The notes under the pieces are model-generated. The model had not been told where the DNA came from. It ran no database searches and was given only the letters and a program-made list of their open reading frames with translations. A DNA stretch of 8,421 bases, taken from an uncultured Pseudomonadota bacterium. GTDB lineage: Bacteria > Lernaellota > Lernaellaia > Lernaellales > Lernaellaceae. Position 1 is the stretch's first letter, and each line of letters opens with the position of its first letter. The position numbers were made by a program, and so were the translations under genes. The stretch is taken from the NCBI GenBank assembly GCA_937967875.1, contig CALBTQ010000682.1:1-8421 (forward strand). Direction: 5' to 3'. Below are positions 1 through 5,424 of this stretch, piece by piece.

Positions 1-51
1 CGGCGACCACCGAGAGCTACACTCTTTCCCTACACGACGCTCTTCCGATCT
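1..51 (+). other. Illumina P5/Read-1 adapter sequence (artefact)
   Basis: The first 51 bases match the Illumina P5 plus Read-1 adapter, ending in the standard GCTCTTCCGATCT, with one mismatch (G for T at position 16). This is library DNA, not genome. Any reading frame entering it, including a minus-strand frame ending in the adapter-derived peptide GRASCRERV, is artificial. Biological sequence starts at 52. Confidence 0.98.
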
Positions 52-173
52 TGGAAGGTTGAAGCAAAGCGCAAGTACGCCAATAACGGTGCGCTGGATT
101 TCGTCGCTTCAACTTCATCAGCCAGCCGTTCGACGAACTGCTTGATGCGGGTTTGCAGTTGAGTAGTGGACAT
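52..173 (-). CDS. N-terminal fragment, ArdC-like antirestriction protein?
   Basis: A frame starts at ATG 173-171 and runs open into the adapter at 52, so only about 40 residues are present and the truncation comes from the fragment end. The N-terminus is an amphipathic helix (MSTTQLQTRIKQFVERLADE), followed by AYLRFASTF and a final partial codon CA-, compatible with His. From memory, a YLxFxxxFHxYS pattern opens the N-terminal ssDNA-binding-like domain of ArdC-type antirestriction proteins, which protect incoming plasmid or element DNA. The resemblance is short and unverified. The start is only 3 bases past the stop of the 51-residue gene and has no strong SD of its own, suggesting translational coupling. 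An unknown helical protein is the alternative. Confidence 0.45.
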
Positions 174-176
174 TGA

Positions 177-332
177 TCACACCGCTTGCCGCTGCCATTG
201 TCCACTCCAGGGACGCCGCCAAGGAGAAGCATTCATCATTTCATCGAGCGTCCGTTTGGCGCGAACAATGATATCAGCCAACTCAATAACCGTTCGTCCG
301 GTCCACATCAGGAACTTAATAACTTTGGCCAT
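177..332 (-). CDS. Small hypothetical protein, 51 aa
   Basis: I do not recognise this protein. The start at ATG 332-330 is well supported: GGAGG lies at 338-342, 5 bases upstream. An upstream in-frame ATG at 383 lacks such a site. The N-terminal two thirds (MAKVIKFLMWTGRTVIELAD and on) look helical with alternating hydrophobic and basic residues. The C-terminus is rich in Trp and Arg (SPWRRPWSGQW) and basic. A PWRRPW-like motif also occurs near the N-terminus of some ArdC-type proteins, but the context differs and I draw no conclusion. It is the first gene of a minus-strand pair, coupled by 3 bases to the truncated gene at 52-173 and divergent from the repressor. An accessory or anti-host role in the element is only a guess. 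Confidence 0.6.
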   Translation of the reverse strand: MAKVIKFLMWTGRTVIELADIIVRAKRTLDEMMNASPWRRPWSGQWQRQAV

Positions 333-508
333 GTTTACCTCCAGGGAAAGAGTTTCGATGAACCGCGTTGCCACGATCATCAAAATGCTTATGGGAGAAA
401 AAAGCCTTTTATTTTAGTTATATAGACAACACAGACAACCAAACACGTTGCCTCGCACAGTCATTCAGTTATCAAATTTTCCTGGCCGAAACTGCCTGCG
501 GGGAAAAT

Positions 509-521
509 AATGGTTACCATT
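509..521. promoter_or_regulatory. Operator-like inverted repeat, site 1
   Basis: AATGGT-T-ACCATT is a perfect 6-bp inverted repeat around one central base. It shares TGGTTAC and TACCATT with site 2, the size and symmetry expected of a dimeric XRE/CI-type repressor operator. Being upstream of the repressor gene suggests autoregulation. This is inferred, with no binding evidence. Confidence 0.5.
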
Positions 522-532
522 TATTTTTATTG

Positions 533-561
533 TTGACTTAATGACTACCATTGGTTACACA
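533..561 (+). promoter_or_regulatory. Candidate repressor promoter
   Basis: TTGACT at 533-538 is a near-consensus -35. A weak -10 (TACACA, 556-561) follows after a 17-base spacer. Operator-like site 2 lies between and over these elements, so a repressor bound there would block polymerase. Transcription would start close to the ribosome binding site at 571-577. The -10 is poor, so the exact promoter is uncertain. Confidence 0.35.
546..558. promoter_or_regulatory. Operator-like inverted repeat, site 2
   Basis: TACCATTGGTTAC contains ACCA-T-TGGT and reuses both half-site words of site 1 (TACCATT and TGGTTAC) in the opposite arrangement. It sits about 37 bases downstream of site 1 and overlaps the candidate repressor promoter. 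Paired sites like this are typical of phage-type lysogeny switches. Confidence 0.45.
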
Positions 562-583
562 AGGAGGCGGAAGGGGAACAAAC

Positions 584-1351
584 ATGAGAAAAACCGATCA
601 GCTAAAAAAAGAAATCGGCGCTTCGGTCGCGAATCGACGTAAGGAACTGGGGCTTTCTCAAGAGGCTTTGGCTCGGCTGTGCGATTTAAGCAGGCCGACT
701 ATCGCTTTCATCGAAAAAGGTCAACGAGGTACATCGGTTACAACACTGAAAAGCCTTGAATCGGCATTGCAACTTCCTGACAACCAACTGGTAGACTTTT
801 GGCTGATCAATAAAAAAAGCGGAGTAGCTAGCCCTGTGCAAATAAAGGCAGTCCCAAAACATAATTTCAAAATCTACGGATCGAACGATTTGGAATCGAT
901 ACGCTACCAGCAACAATGTGCGCGAGATTGGAAAAATGGTCTATCTTCATGTGAAAGGGCCGTTAGTGGTCATTTGTTAATTGTTGATAACGAGTTACGC
1001 CTCGCCACTGGAGATCCTTTTGGCTGGATCGCCGTCCGGGTAATGGACAACTCGATGTCGCCGGTTGTGGAATCGGGCGATGTAATTGTTGTTCGCTTTG
1101 ACGAAAAACCCGAAGACGGAGACCTTGTTCTGGTCGAACTGGACGGCCAAGTAACAGTTCGCCGTTTCGTTCATACTGTGAATGTGAATTCCAATAAAAA
1201 ATATGCCGTAACGATCCTAATGGCATGCAATCAATGTTATGCACCTGTGCACCTAAAATCACGCGACGAAAGCGAAGTAGTTCTTGGGCGCATCATGTTG
1301 CAATTAAGGGATTATACACATGATTCTGGAGGTGAATTGGCCGGAAAATAA
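584..1351 (+). CDS. XRE-family repressor with S24/LexA-like C-terminal domain
   Basis: This 255-residue protein probably represses the element's own promoters. Residues 9-64 form an XRE/HTH_3 DNA-binding domain (LGLSQEALARLCDLSRPTIA and following). Residues about 130-240 resemble the S24 dimerisation and autocleavage domain of LexA and CI: VMDNSMSP (Ser157 at the nucleophile position), a GDVIVV strand, then VTVRRF. LexA and CI have Lys at the position of Arg193, and I see no Ala-Gly cleavage pair about 34 residues before Ser157. Self-cleavage may therefore be lost, with the domain kept for dimerisation. The ATG at 584 is chosen because AAGGGGA (571-577) lies 6 bases upstream. A TTG at 551 would add 11 residues but has no ribosome site. 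The gene is divergent from the accessory pair and upstream of xis-int. Confidence 0.85.
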   Translation: MRKTDQLKKEIGASVANRRKELGLSQEALARLCDLSRPTIAFIEKGQRGTSVTTLKSLESALQLPDNQLVDFWLINKKSGVASPVQIKAVPKHNFKIYGSNDLESIRYQQQCARDWKNGLSSCERAVSGHLLIVDNELRLATGDPFGWIAVRVMDNSMSPVVESGDVIVVRFDEKPEDGDLVLVELDGQVTVRRFVHTVNVNSNKKYAVTILMACNQCYAPVHLKSRDESEVVLGRIMLQLRDYTHDSGGELAGK

Positions 1352-1500
1352 ATAGAATGTGTCTTTATAATAGAAAAACCGGTTCGTAGAAATAGAAAAC
1401 CCCGATAGAAGAGCAAGTTCGTAATAGAGATCAGTCCAGTGATGTAGATTTGTCAAGTTTCGGCAGGTTTTTCTTCTGCCGCTGAATCGGGGACTTCAAC
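1352..1500 (+). promoter_or_regulatory. Repressor-excisionase gap with short repeats
   Basis: No gene was seen here. A perfect TATAAT lies at 1366-1371 but no good -35 is at the right distance. Five [AG]ATAGA words occur at 1351, 1369, 1391, 1404 and 1423, and GTTCGTA occurs at 1382-1388 and 1417-1423, twice followed by an ATAGA word. Such short direct repeats may be binding sites for the recombination proteins or a regulator. GGGGA at 1489-1493 is a plausible ribosome binding site for the gene at 1501, with a 7-base spacing. Confidence 0.4.
1461..1481 (+). other. Small hairpin upstream of the excisionase-like gene
   Basis: CGGCAG (1461-1466) and CTGCCG (1476-1481) form a 6-bp GC-rich stem with a 9-base pyrimidine-rich loop. 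No T-run follows, so it is not an ordinary terminator. It would lie in the leader of the xis-int transcript, where it might affect attenuation, RNA stability or protein binding. Confidence 0.4.
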
Positions 1501-1830
1501 ATGAAGAAAAATGCAGGTACGATTGCCACCAGTGAAAAGCGCAATCAATCATCGAGAGTGATCTTTGAAAACCGAATACCGACTGATCACGCCGTGGCCC
1601 CAACGCCAAACGATTTGCTTGATGAGCAAGAAATCGCTTCGATCCTTAAGTGTGAAATAGCGACAGTAAGGTACTATACGAAACGCACGAAACGATTGGC
1701 ATACCACGTCATCGGGAAAAAACGCCTCATCCTTCGTAAGGATCTGGAAGAGTTCTTGCGGCATCAGCGTATCCGAAGCGTCAACGAAATTCCGCTCTCC
1801 CAAAAGGAGCGGAACAATGAGAAAACCTGA
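1501..1830 (+). CDS. Excisionase-like helix-turn-helix protein
   Basis: A 109-residue basic protein. Residues 39-90 (LLDEQEIASILKCEIATVRY and on, ending DLEEFLRHQR) match the pattern of MerR-like HTH_17 excisionase domains: a first helix after a D/E-Q-E-[IV]-A start, a recognition helix, a basic wing (IGKKRLILRK) and a closing helix. Such proteins bind and bend the att region to steer the integrase towards excision, and some also regulate transcription. The N-terminal 38 residues look disordered and are longer than in typical excisionases. The stop overlaps the integrase start by 14 bases, so the two are co-translated from one mRNA, which supports the role. A plain HTH regulator is the alternative. 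Confidence 0.75.
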   Translation: MKKNAGTIATSEKRNQSSRVIFENRIPTDHAVAPTPNDLLDEQEIASILKCEIATVRYYTKRTKRLAYHVIGKKRLILRKDLEEFLRHQRIRSVNEIPLSQKERNNEKT

Positions 1831-3121
1831 AATCCCAACGGGATATCGTCCCAGAGTAAGCGTACGAAAAAGGAAAGATCGGGGACTCTTCTTTATGGAT
1901 TACGATCTTCCACCACAACATGGCGAAGAGCGTGTGCGACAACGAATCGCTATCCCGGCAAAAAACAGGAAAGAAGCTGAATTTTTACGGGTCAAAAAAC
2001 AGGAAGCGTTATGGCAGGGTCGCTTCGAGGATGCAGATTACAAGAAAATGAACATTGAATCGCCACCATCCGAACATGAGATGACCTTTCATGAGTTCAT
2101 TCCAGAGTTTTATGAGCTACGGGAGCGTGGTGGAAAACGCCCTTTGTCTGCTCGCTATAAGGACACCCAAGAGAAAGTGATCGAAAAGGTTCTCATGCCC
2201 TATTTCGGGAGCATGGCCCTTAGCGAAATTGACGCTGATGTGATTGATAACTTCATCACCCACCTTCAAGAGGAAGAGCACCCGCAAGCTCGCCTTAAGG
2301 ACGAAAACGGTATAGGCAGATTGGCCCCCCATACAATCAATAATTACATCGGGGTCCTTGGTAAAATCCTCACCGTTGCTTTTCGCAGGAACAGAATTTC
2401 GAGCCGCCCCATCATCGAGAAACTGCCTTTGCCGATCAAAGAGAACGAAGAAGACATCCTGAGCCCAGAAGAAGTGATCAAGCTTTTCTCAGCATGTGAG
2501 GGGGTAACTGGCCGAATGATCAAAGCCTATGTTTTGACCGGTTGCAGAGCGATGGAACTCGCCGCATTGCGCTGGGAGGACTACACGCCAAAGTGGACCA
2601 CTGATGAAAATGGCTACCCAATAGGTCGCTTGGACATTCGGCATCAGATACAACCCTATGTGATGCGAAACAAAGCGGACACAAAAGAACAAGCTTTCAA
2701 ACTGATCCCGCCAAAGTGCAACAGCGTCAGGTGGATCCCTGTAGGAGAAGAGCTTGCCGCGATCCTCAATGAACAAGCAGCGCTAACAAGATTGCAGGAT
2801 GGTTTTATCTTTCTAACCGAAAATGGCAAACCTTTCTGCAATGAATTGATCCGCAAGGCTCTGCAACGAACTTGTCGCCGGGCGAATGTAAGAGTGGTAA
2901 GTCCCCAGACGTTGCGGCGAACTTTCGCAACTCAACTTCAAGAAGCTGACGTCCATCCTAACAAGGTAGCAAAACTGACCGGTCACCGTTCGCTGGCAGT
3001 ACTGCAACGGAATTATACAAGAGTAGCTGATCGAACACTGGTGAGCTTAGGCACACGACTGGAAGATTTTTTGCTAGGTCCTAAAGAGAAGAAACAAAGC
3101 AAAGATGGGCAACAAGGGTAA
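1817..3121 (+). CDS. int: Tyrosine recombinase / integrase
   Basis: A 434-residue phage-type integrase, expected to catalyse site-specific integration and excision of the element at tRNA-Asp. The N-terminal about 75 residues resemble an arm-binding/AP2-like domain, about 90-195 a SAM-like core-binding domain, and about 215-410 the catalytic domain. Visible catalytic residues are Arg244 (TGCRAMEL), Lys300 (PPKCNSVRWIPV), Arg367 (TLRRTF), His390 (LTGHRS) and the nucleophile Tyr400 (QRNYTR). Gln364 replaces the usual first His of HxxR, a variant that need not abolish activity. The start is supported by AAGGAG at 1804-1809, 7 bases before ATG, inside the excisionase-like gene. The C-terminal tail after residue 420 is Lys/Gln-rich. 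The gene ends 88 bases from the tRNA 3' end, its probable target. Confidence 0.93.
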   Translation: MRKPEIPTGYRPRVSVRKRKDRGLFFMDYDLPPQHGEERVRQRIAIPAKNRKEAEFLRVKKQEALWQGRFEDADYKKMNIESPPSEHEMTFHEFIPEFYELRERGGKRPLSARYKDTQEKVIEKVLMPYFGSMALSEIDADVIDNFITHLQEEEHPQARLKDENGIGRLAPHTINNYIGVLGKILTVAFRRNRISSRPIIEKLPLPIKENEEDILSPEEVIKLFSACEGVTGRMIKAYVLTGCRAMELAALRWEDYTPKWTTDENGYPIGRLDIRHQIQPYVMRNKADTKEQAFKLIPPKCNSVRWIPVGEELAAILNEQAALTRLQDGFIFLTENGKPFCNELIRKALQRTCRRANVRVVSPQTLRRTFATQLQEADVHPNKVAKLTGHRSLAVLQRNYTRVADRTLVSLGTRLEDFLLGPKEKKQSKDGQQG

Positions 3122-3132
3122 AATGAAAATCT

Positions 3133-3152
3133 TGGGCACCAGATGGGCACCA
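3133..3152 (+). repeat. Tandem TGGGCACCA direct repeat by the integrase end
   Basis: TGGGCACCA occurs at 3133-3141 and 3144-3152, one helical turn (11 bases) apart, within a weak CTTGG...CCAAG symmetry (3131-3135 and 3150-3154). Tandem words spaced by one turn beside an integrase and an att site are typical of arm-type integrase binding sites. That function is inferred. Confidence 0.5.
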
Positions 3153-3166
3153 AGAGGCCAAAATGC

Positions 3167-3197
3167 GAATCCCCAGGGGAAAACCACCTGGGGATTC
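3167..3197 (-). terminator. Perfect 11-bp hairpin between integrase and tRNA-Asp
   Basis: GAATCCCCAGG (3167-3177) pairs perfectly with CCTGGGGATTC (3187-3197) around a 9-base loop. Read on the minus strand it follows the tRNA 3' end by 12 bases, and a TTTT run appears a few bases after the stem. It could end the tRNA-Asp transcript, with the T-run displaced and short. On the plus strand no T-run follows, so it fits poorly as a Rho-independent integrase terminator. A role as an integrase-binding structure is another possibility. Confidence 0.5.
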
Positions 3198-3209
3198 AAG
3201 AACTTACGA

Positions 3210-3240
3210 TGGCGGGGTTGACGGGACTCGAACCCGCGGC
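3210..3240. other. Probable attachment-site region in the tRNA 3' end
   Basis: Integrases of this class usually recombine within the anticodon or T-arm half of a tRNA gene, and the element carries a copy of the 3' end so that the tRNA stays intact. The T arm, acceptor 3' strand and CCA of tRNA-Asp lie here, next to the integrase. The exact core cannot be set because the second element end is not in the window. Confidence 0.55.
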
Positions 3241-3286
3241 CCTCGGCGTGACAGGCCGATACTCTAACCAACTGAGCTACAACCCC
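3210..3286 (-). tRNA. tRNA-Asp (anticodon GTC)
   Basis: Read on the minus strand this folds as a full cloverleaf. The acceptor is GGGGTTG/CAACCCC (7 bp) and the D arm is GCTC/GAGT. The anticodon stem TCGGC/GCCGA holds loop CTGTCAC, with anticodon GTC at 3252-3250. The T stem is GCGGG/CCCGT with loop TTCGAGT. Discriminator G and an encoded CCA (3212-3210) fit tRNA-Asp. It decodes GAC and GAT. The gene is intact although it borders the integrated element, as expected when the element restores the 3' end. A plus-strand reading frame across it is spurious. Confidence 0.97.
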
Positions 3287-3317
3287 ATGCTTGAAAAGAT
3301 CCCGAATGCGAGGCGGT

Positions 3318-3345
3318 ATTCTACTTATGGCGAAGCCGTTGTCAA
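3318..3345 (-). promoter_or_regulatory. Sigma70-type promoter of tRNA-Asp
   Basis: On the minus strand TTGACA (3345-3340) is a perfect -35, followed after 16 bases by TAGAAT (3323-3318), five of six -10 matches. Transcription would start near 3311, about 25 bases before the mature tRNA 5' end. The promoter lies on the chromosomal side, so integration at the tRNA 3' end does not disturb it. The remaining gap to the kinase (3346-3459) is AT-rich with a small CTGCT/AGCAG hairpin (3418-3431) and no clear plus-strand promoter. Confidence 0.75.
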
Positions 3346-3459
3346 GAAGATTTTTGCGTTTTTAAAACAAATCCAACATCAGGAAAAAGTATTTATTCTT
3401 TTCATGTTCAATCAATTCTGCTAGAAAGCAGTTTAATCATTTGTGGCGTTCGGGGAGAA

Positions 3460-5421
3460 ATGAAAAACTGTCCATACTGCGGCAAGGTCAATGAGGATTT
3501 GGACCAGACTTGTCGCTTTTGTGGCACTAACCTCGAAAAAACCACCGCCACTCGCCGATTGCGCATTCCGAAAATCGAGCCGGGCAATATTCTGGCCGGC
3601 CGCTACCGGATTCTGACCGAAGTCGGCAAAGGCGGCATGGGTTTCGTCTACGCCGCCGAAGAGGAAAGCCTGGGCATCAAGCGCAACGTCGCGATCAAGG
3701 TTCTGCCGCCGCAAATGATGATGGACGAAGGGCTCATGGCCCGCTTCCGCGAGGAAATTAAAATCGCCGCAGCGCTGGACCATCCCAACATCGTGCCCAT
3801 TTATTCGCTGGGCGAGCACCAGGGCGTTTATTTCTACGTCATGAAGCTGCTCGACGGCCAAACGGCCACCCAGAAAATGCGTCAGGACGGCCTGTTCACC
3901 GAAGACGAACTGCGGCGCACCATCGCCCCGATCGCTCGCGCGCTGCATTATGCGCACACCAAGGGCGTCATTCACCGCGACGTGAAAAGCAACAACATTC
4001 ACATCAGCTACGACGACACGGTCATGCTGATGGACTTCGGCATCGCCCGTTCTGCCGAAAGCAGCGAGATCACTTTGCCCGGTCAGATCGTCGGCACCGC
4101 CGAATATATGAGCCCCGAACAATGGTACGGTGAGGTCGATCCGCGCAGCGACATCTACAGCCTGGGCGTCGTCATGTACGAACTGGTCACCGGCAAGGTG
4201 CCCTACAAAAGCAAGAATGCGTTCGAAGTGATGAAGATGCACCAGGAGTTCGCGCCCGAACCGCCCTCGTCGCTGGTGCCCAATCTTGGGACCGAACTGA
4301 CTTCCATCATTTTACGCTGCCTGGAGAAAGATCCTGCGCGGCGTTTTCAAACGGCAAAGGATCTGGCCGATGCGCTCGAAGCGCGTACGCCCTACGAAAC
4401 GCCGGCGCCAACCAGAGAACGCACCATTCCCAAACCGCCGCCGAACGAGACCATCGAATCGCTGACGGCCATCAAAACCACGGTGCTGGAAAGACCGCCC
4501 GAGGTGCTGACGGGTACTGAAAAGAAAGCCTGGGAGTTGTGCGCCAAGGCCGATCAGGCGTACGAGCACGGACAGTTGACCAAGGCGATCGATTTCGTGC
4601 AGAAGGCGAAAAAACTGACCAGGGAACGGCCCGACGTCATCCAGCGCGAGAAGAAATTCACCAATCTGAAAAAGCTGATCGACTTCACGCTCACCCGCGC
4701 CGATCAGGCGATGGCCGACATCAAACCGCAACAGGCGCTGGAAGATTACGAGCGCATTCTGCAGGCCTATCCGATCCCCTCGGTGGCCGCCAAAATGGCG
4801 CAAGCCCAGCAGCAAATCGAACAGGCCAAAGAACTGTACGCTCAAGCCCGTTACGTCGGCGATAAAGGGAAATTCAAAAAAGCGCTGCGTTTGTTGAAAA
4901 AGGTGGAGAAGCTCGATCGTGAAGCGGGCGATTTGGACGGCCGGCGCGATTTGCTGAAAACCAAAAAGAAAGCGCCGCGCGTCAAGCGAAAAAGCGGGCC
5001 GGGATTGTTCAGGCGAATTTTCCGTCCGCGTCGCGTCATTGTCGGACTGATTCTGATTGTCCTGGTCGGCGGCGTGGTCGGCGCGCGTCCGGGGTTGTTG
5101 TTCCTGGCCGACTGGACCTATCGCACCAGCCAGAACGAATTCATCTTCCAGAAATCGTACAGTTCGCTGAACCTGTACAAAGCGCTGCAGTTCCTCAAGG
5201 TCGAAGATCCGATAATCCAGGAACGCATCGATGACATCAACGTACGGGCGAAAAACTTCTATCTCAAGCTCGGCTCCGACGCGCAGAAAAGCAACAACCT
5301 GGGCGCAGCCATCAACTGGTACAAGAAGGCCCTCGCCTACGATCCGATCGACATCAAATTGCAGGATTTGATCAGCATGCTCGAAGCCAAATACGCGGTG
5401 ATCCAGAGCATGCAGAAATAG
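3460..5421 (+). CDS. Transmembrane Ser/Thr protein kinase with zinc ribbon and TPR-like repeats
   Basis: A 653-residue Hanks-type kinase, expected to phosphorylate Ser/Thr on cytoplasmic proteins. Order: zinc ribbon (Cys4, Cys7, Cys18, Cys21); kinase domain about 48-310 with glycine loop GKGGMG (56-61), VAIK Lys80, Glu98/99 in helix C, HRDVKSNN with Asp174 and Asn179, DFG 192-194, a TLPGQIVGTAEYMSPE activation segment and Asp231; a Thr/Pro-rich linker about 310-350; TPR-like helices about 355-490; a basic stretch; one TM segment about 526-542; then about 110 extracytoplasmic residues with a TPR-like motif near 597-630. All catalytic residues are present. The start has GGGGAG just upstream, at a short spacing. 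It is convergent with the double-FHA gene, a likely partner. Sensing through the outside TPR part is inference. Confidence 0.95.
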   Translation: MKNCPYCGKVNEDLDQTCRFCGTNLEKTTATRRLRIPKIEPGNILAGRYRILTEVGKGGMGFVYAAEEESLGIKRNVAIKVLPPQMMMDEGLMARFREEIKIAAALDHPNIVPIYSLGEHQGVYFYVMKLLDGQTATQKMRQDGLFTEDELRRTIAPIARALHYAHTKGVIHRDVKSNNIHISYDDTVMLMDFGIARSAESSEITLPGQIVGTAEYMSPEQWYGEVDPRSDIYSLGVVMYELVTGKVPYKSKNAFEVMKMHQEFAPEPPSSLVPNLGTELTSIILRCLEKDPARRFQTAKDLADALEARTPYETPAPTRERTIPKPPPNETIESLTAIKTTVLERPPEVLTGTEKKAWELCAKADQAYEHGQLTKAIDFVQKAKKLTRERPDVIQREKKFTNLKKLIDFTLTRADQAMADIKPQQALEDYERILQAYPIPSVAAKMAQAQQQIEQAKELYAQARYVGDKGKFKKALRLLKKVEKLDREAGDLDGRRDLLKTKKKAPRVKRKSGPGLFRRIFRPRRVIVGLILIVLVGGVVGARPGLLFLADWTYRTSQNEFIFQKSYSSLNLYKALQFLKVEDPIIQERIDDINVRAKNFYLKLGSDAQKSNNLGAAINWYKKALAYDPIDIKLQDLISMLEAKYAVIQSMQK

Positions 5422-5424
5422 CGA

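Larger units (their letters stand above)
333..583. promoter_or_regulatory. Divergent control region of the element
   Basis: This 251-base gap separates the minus-strand accessory pair from the plus-strand repressor gene. No gene was found in it. It is AT-rich and contains two operator-like inverted repeats (509-521, 546-558), a candidate repressor promoter (533-561) and a TATATA box on the minus strand at 419-424 that could serve the accessory pair. Near that box, AGACAAC occurs twice (424-430, 433-439) with a 9-base period, a possible minor protein-binding repeat. Confidence 0.5.
52..3213. mobile_element. End of an element integrated at tRNA-Asp (partial)
   Basis: Repressor, excisionase-like protein and tyrosine integrase lie in order on the plus strand, with the integrase next to the 3' end of tRNA-Asp. 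This is the usual layout of prophages and integrative elements that use a tRNA 3' end as attB. The region is visibly more AT-rich than the kinase and FHA genes beyond the tRNA. The left part has minus-strand accessory genes. No second copy of the tRNA 3' end is seen in 52-550, so the other end lies outside the fragment. No structural phage gene or conjugation gene is visible, so the class is undecided. The exact boundary depends on the crossover point within the tRNA. Confidence 0.8.

Noticed and set aside
17..232. Minus-strand frame ending in GRASCRERV
   Set aside because: The end is translated adapter. The overlapping frames at 177-332 and 52-173 have the better start sites.
551..583. TTG start for the repressor at 551
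   Set aside because: It lies inside operator-like site 2, has no ribosome site and adds residues before a normal XRE start. ATG 584 has AAGGGGA upstream.
1351..1428. CRISPR array from the repeated ATAGA words
   Set aside because: The repeats are far too short and irregular, and no cas gene is present.
3143..3424. A 93-residue plus-strand frame across the tRNA
   Set aside because: Its middle is the antisense of tRNA-Asp, the familiar false LTGLEPAALGVTGRYSNQLSY-type peptide. No ribosome site or protein character supports it.
3433..4242. Long minus-strand frame opposite the kinase
   Set aside because: It is a shadow of the GC-rich kinase gene, whose domains are unambiguous on the plus strand.
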